From the NCBI GenBank assembly GCA_025351035.1, contig JANXWT010000009.1, positions 1 through 9,008 on the forward strand: DNA of 9,008 nt. Reading direction: 5' to 3'. Under the pieces are notes generated by a model. It was given only the letters and a program-made list of their open reading frames with translations, made no database searches and was not told the origin of the DNA. Origin of the DNA: Opitutia bacterium. Lineage in GTDB: Bacteria > Verrucomicrobiota > Verrucomicrobiia > Opitutales > Opitutaceae. Positions 6,794 through 9,008 of the stretch are shown piece after piece (the first letter of the stretch is position 1; each line of letters starts with the position of its first letter). Position numbers and translations under genes: made by a program.

Positions 6794-7356
6794 GGCGTCT
6801 TGGCCGCGCGGCTGAGGACGCGCTCCAGCAGGAGGTCGATCCGGACGGCGTAATTTTCGACCCGGCGCTGGAGAAACCCGGCCCCGACGAGCGACGGGAT
6901 AGCAATCGAGAGGCCGATGACCGTGGCGGACAGCGCGAGTGCGACGCCCTTGGTAAAGGCGACGGGGTCGGGCAGGCCCGTGTCGGGCGAAATCTGGGAG
7001 AACACCTGCAGCAGGCCGGTCACGGTGCCGGTAAGGCCGATGAGCGGCGCGGCGGCGTAGATGACTTCAAGGTAGGGCACGCCGCGTTCCATGCGATTGA
7101 TCTCGAGCCGCGCGAATGACTTCACGGCATCGGCATCGTGGTTTTGCTCGGTGGCGAACTGGAGGATGCGCGCGAGCACCGAGTGCTGTCCACCCGAATA
7201 GGGCCGCCCATGGACGACGGCGTCGACGAGGTCGTCGGGGAGGACCGCGCCCTTACGGAGGGCCCAGAGACGTTCGCAGATAATGAAGACTGCGGTAATG
7301 GAACAGAGAGCGAGGGGATAGATGAGCGCACCTGCGCCTTTGAATACGTCGAGCAT
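6790..7356 (-). CDS. MotA/TolQ/ExbB-family proton channel subunit
   Basis: A 188-aa polytopic inner-membrane protein that forms the pore scaffold around the ExbD/TolR helix. I chose the ATG at 7356 because it begins the family's usual MLDVFKGAGALIYPL start; a TTG at 7398 would add 14 atypical residues. Transmembrane helices lie at about 10-26 (ending before the ERLWALRKG cytoplasmic turn), 97-120 and 138-160. The conserved APLIGLTGTVTGLLQVF segment (103-119) holds the pore threonines, and VALALSATVIGLSIAIPSLV is the third helix. The length is at the short end for ExbB-type proteins. It is the first gene of the ExbB-ExbD-SDR operon and lies 96 nt downstream of the transglutaminase-like gene on the same strand, so read-through from that gene is possible. 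ExbB versus TolQ cannot be decided. Confidence 0.9.
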   Translation of the reverse strand: MLDVFKGAGALIYPLALCSITAVFIICERLWALRKGAVLPDDLVDAVVHGRPYSGGQHSVLARILQFATEQNHDADAVKSFARLEINRMERGVPYLEVIYAAAPLIGLTGTVTGLLQVFSQISPDTGLPDPVAFTKGVALALSATVIGLSIAIPSLVGAGFLQRRVENYAVRIDLLLERVLSRAAKTP

Positions 7357-7452
7357 GGAAGTGGGAGGTGAGTGAAGCCGGCTGATAGACGCCCACAAGC
7401 AGGAAAAGATTCCTCCAATCGTCGATATTTTTGAACGAAGTCTCCCGCCGAC

Positions 7453-9008
7453 CTAGCCGCCACGCTTGATCTTGGCCGCCAGTTCGTCGAGTTCCTGCTC
7501 GAGTTGGCTGCCTTTCTCGACGCGCAGCGTGCGCCGGACGCGGTCGATTGACTGCAACGCTGCGGGCAATTGCCCCTCCTTGCGCAAATGCTCAATGAAT
7601 GGCGTCACGACTTTGTCATAGAAATCGACCCCGGCACCGCGACCGTAGATCTCCAGCATCCGGTTGAACACGCGGATGCGCGCCGGCAGGTCGTCTCCGT
7701 CGATGCTGCGCTGCACCATTTCAGCCGCCTCGGCGTAAGTGAGGTCGGAGCGGTCCTCCCGATATTTCACCGCTACGTGCTGCTCCGCCGCCGCGGCCGC
7801 ACTGGTTTCGCCGCGCGCTCGCAGGCTGGCGGCGAGCCGGCGCGTGAACGACACCTCCAGTTCCGGATATTTCCGCAGTGCCAGCGCCGCTTCGCGCATG
7901 ACGCCCTCGGCGGAGCGCGCATCGGCCTCGCTGGCGACAGTGGCCTGCAGGAGCACCTCCCACGCCTGATGGTGACGGCGCTCACGGTTGACGGCCTCGC
8001 GCGCCGCTTTGCTGGCCGCCGCCGGCTGTCCTGTCCGCAAATACTCGATGGCAAACTCTGTGTGCAGGAGAGAGACCGCGTAAGTTGGCAACGCCCGGAA
8101 GCGCTCGGTGAGAAACAGCAACTCGTGGTCGGAAATGTTGGTCCACGTCTGCGGATCGTAGGCGAGACCGGCCACGAATTTCTGCTCCGCGTAACGGCCG
8201 GCGTCGAGCATCCAGCCGTTGGGCGCAAGAAACCCGAACCAAGCGTGCCGTCCGTCGAGCCCCGCGCCACGGAACAGGAGCGTCGGGATGCCGCGTGCCT
8301 TGCCGGCCGTGGCGGCGAAATACGCCTGGTCGACGCAGATGCCGCCCTGCGCGAGAATCGTCGGCAGGTCGTAGCGCGGCAACGGCCAGACGGATTGGCT
8401 TTGTGCGAGGCGATCCTTGCGGTATTTGACGAGGTTGTAGGTCTGCGCGAAGTCATCCAGCGGCAGCGAGACGTTGCGTTGAGCCCAGTCGAGTTCAGTG
8501 AAGGGCGCGGCGACATCAACGACAAACTTGAGTTCGCTGGCTGGCAACCGCCGCAAGCGGTGCGCAGTGAGATTGCCACGGTCTTTCTTTACCCAATAAT
8601 TGAAAGCCTCGAGTGGCGCGGGCAACCGGCGCGGCAGCGCAGTGGCGTTCACCTGCCCGTGCGGCCAGTCGGGCGGCGGCGGCACATCGTAGACCACGGC
8701 GATGGCTATCGCGAGATTCTGGTAGTCGGCAAAGCGCGCCGGCTCGGCCGCGTAGAGCGTCTGCAGGATGTTCAGCGACTCGAGGGGATGGTCGAGCGGC
8801 GTGAGTGTCTTGAAGAACTCCGCGGAAAAGTTCGCCGAACCCGCCGCGAAGAGCTGCAGCTCGCGCGACCAGCATGCCGCCAGCGACCCCCGGCCGGGTT
8901 GGTAGCTGCGCTCCATGTTCGGATGGCCGGCCTTGGCGCGGTTGACGGCGTTAATCCACGCCGGCAGCGCCTTGCTCTCCGGCTGACCGAGCAGAGCAGC
9001 CCAACGAT
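7453..9008 (-). CDS. Transglutaminase-like protein with helical repeat C-terminus, 5' end outside window
   Basis: The frame stays open through the right edge, so the start is missing. The ATG at 8916 is preceded by at least 30 further in-frame codons (…WINAVNRAKAGHPN) and is probably internal. Counting from that Met, a transglutaminase-like papain-fold core is visible: Cys194 in AQGGICVDQA, His224 in DGRHAWFGFL and Asp238 in NGWMLDAGRY give a Cys-His-Asp triad in the right order and spacing. Such domains act as proteases, peptide N-glycanase-like or cross-linking enzymes. The part before it (about 60-190) has no motif I recognise. The part after it (about 260-487) is alanine-rich and helical with an irregular TPR-like look, ending in a charged possible coiled coil (LEQELDELAAKIKRGG). 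No membrane segment is visible. It lies upstream of the ExbB gene on the same strand. Its role is unknown; envelope protein processing is a guess. Confidence 0.8.
   Translation of the reverse strand, partial: RWAALLGQPESKALPAWINAVNRAKAGHPNMERSYQPGRGSLAACWSRELQLFAAGSANFSAEFFKTLTPLDHPLESLNILQTLYAAEPARFADYQNLAIAIAVVYDVPPPPDWPHGQVNATALPRRLPAPLEAFNYWVKKDRGNLTAHRLRRLPASELKFVVDVAAPFTELDWAQRNVSLPLDDFAQTYNLVKYRKDRLAQSQSVWPLPRYDLPTILAQGGICVDQAYFAATAGKARGIPTLLFRGAGLDGRHAWFGFLAPNGWMLDAGRYAEQKFVAGLAYDPQTWTNISDHELLFLTERFRALPTYAVSLLHTEFAIEYLRTGQPAAASKAAREAVNRERRHHQAWEVLLQATVASEADARSAEGVMREAALALRKYPELEVSFTRRLAASLRARGETSAAAAAEQHVAVKYREDRSDLTYAEAAEMVQRSIDGDDLPARIRVFNRMLEIYGRGAGVDFYDKVVTPFIEHLRKEGQLPAALQSIDRVRRTLRVEKGSQLEQELDELAAKIKRGG

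Noticed and set aside
5834..6853. 339-codon plus-strand frame across the SDR and ExbD genes
   Set aside because: It spans two well-recognised minus-strand genes and their junction, and has no domain of its own.
7357..7398. TTG start at 7398 for the ExbB-type gene
   Set aside because: A GGAGG lies 13 nt before it, too far for a typical Shine-Dalgarno, and the added residues are not like the family N-terminus. The ATG at 7356 fits better but also lacks a Shine-Dalgarno, so some doubt remains.

Overview
The window is a high-GC bacterial chromosomal segment with densely packed ordinary metabolic and envelope genes. I see no mobile element, CRISPR array, rRNA or tRNA. Most starts lack a Shine-Dalgarno sequence. 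Several proteins carry export signals, there is a stand-alone ExbB/ExbD pair, and the overall protein style suggests a Gram-negative bacterium, perhaps Verrucomicrobiota (Opitutaceae-like). That placement is inference from general resemblance, not from a marker gene.

Left half, plus strand: (1) an amidohydrolase of the imidazolonepropionase/Xaa-Pro-dipeptidase-like group enters from the left edge (1-1458); (2) a gap follows holding a strong hairpin (1483-1506) and a possible 51-residue ORF (1526-1681); (3) an exported alpha/beta hydrolase (1708-2496) is followed after 3 nt by a small conserved-type protein with a TfoX-N-like motif (2500-2904); (4) an exported metallo-beta-lactamase-fold hydrolase (3042-4178); (5) a second, exported amidohydrolase with all metal ligands intact (4275-5606). 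At least three of the four large plus-strand hydrolases have N-terminal export signals. The stretch therefore looks like a run of periplasmic or secreted hydrolases, though their substrates cannot be read from sequence.

Right half, minus strand, converging on the left half at about 5607-5694: a transglutaminase-like protein with a helical C-terminal part enters from the right edge (7453-9008). Next comes an apparent operon of an ExbB/TolQ-type proton channel subunit (6790-7356), an ExbD/TolR-type partner (6392-6793, 4-nt overlap) and a short-chain dehydrogenase/reductase (5695-6384). The reductase's ribosome binding site lies over the exbD stop codon. ExbB and ExbD would form a proton-driven inner-membrane motor; no TonB or TolA partner is visible here.

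I did not find a convincing new multi-gene system. The points most worth a second look are the altered third metal-ligand position of the MBL protein, the reductase translationally coupled to an ExbBD motor beside a transglutaminase-like gene, and the untracked small ORF behind the hairpin.
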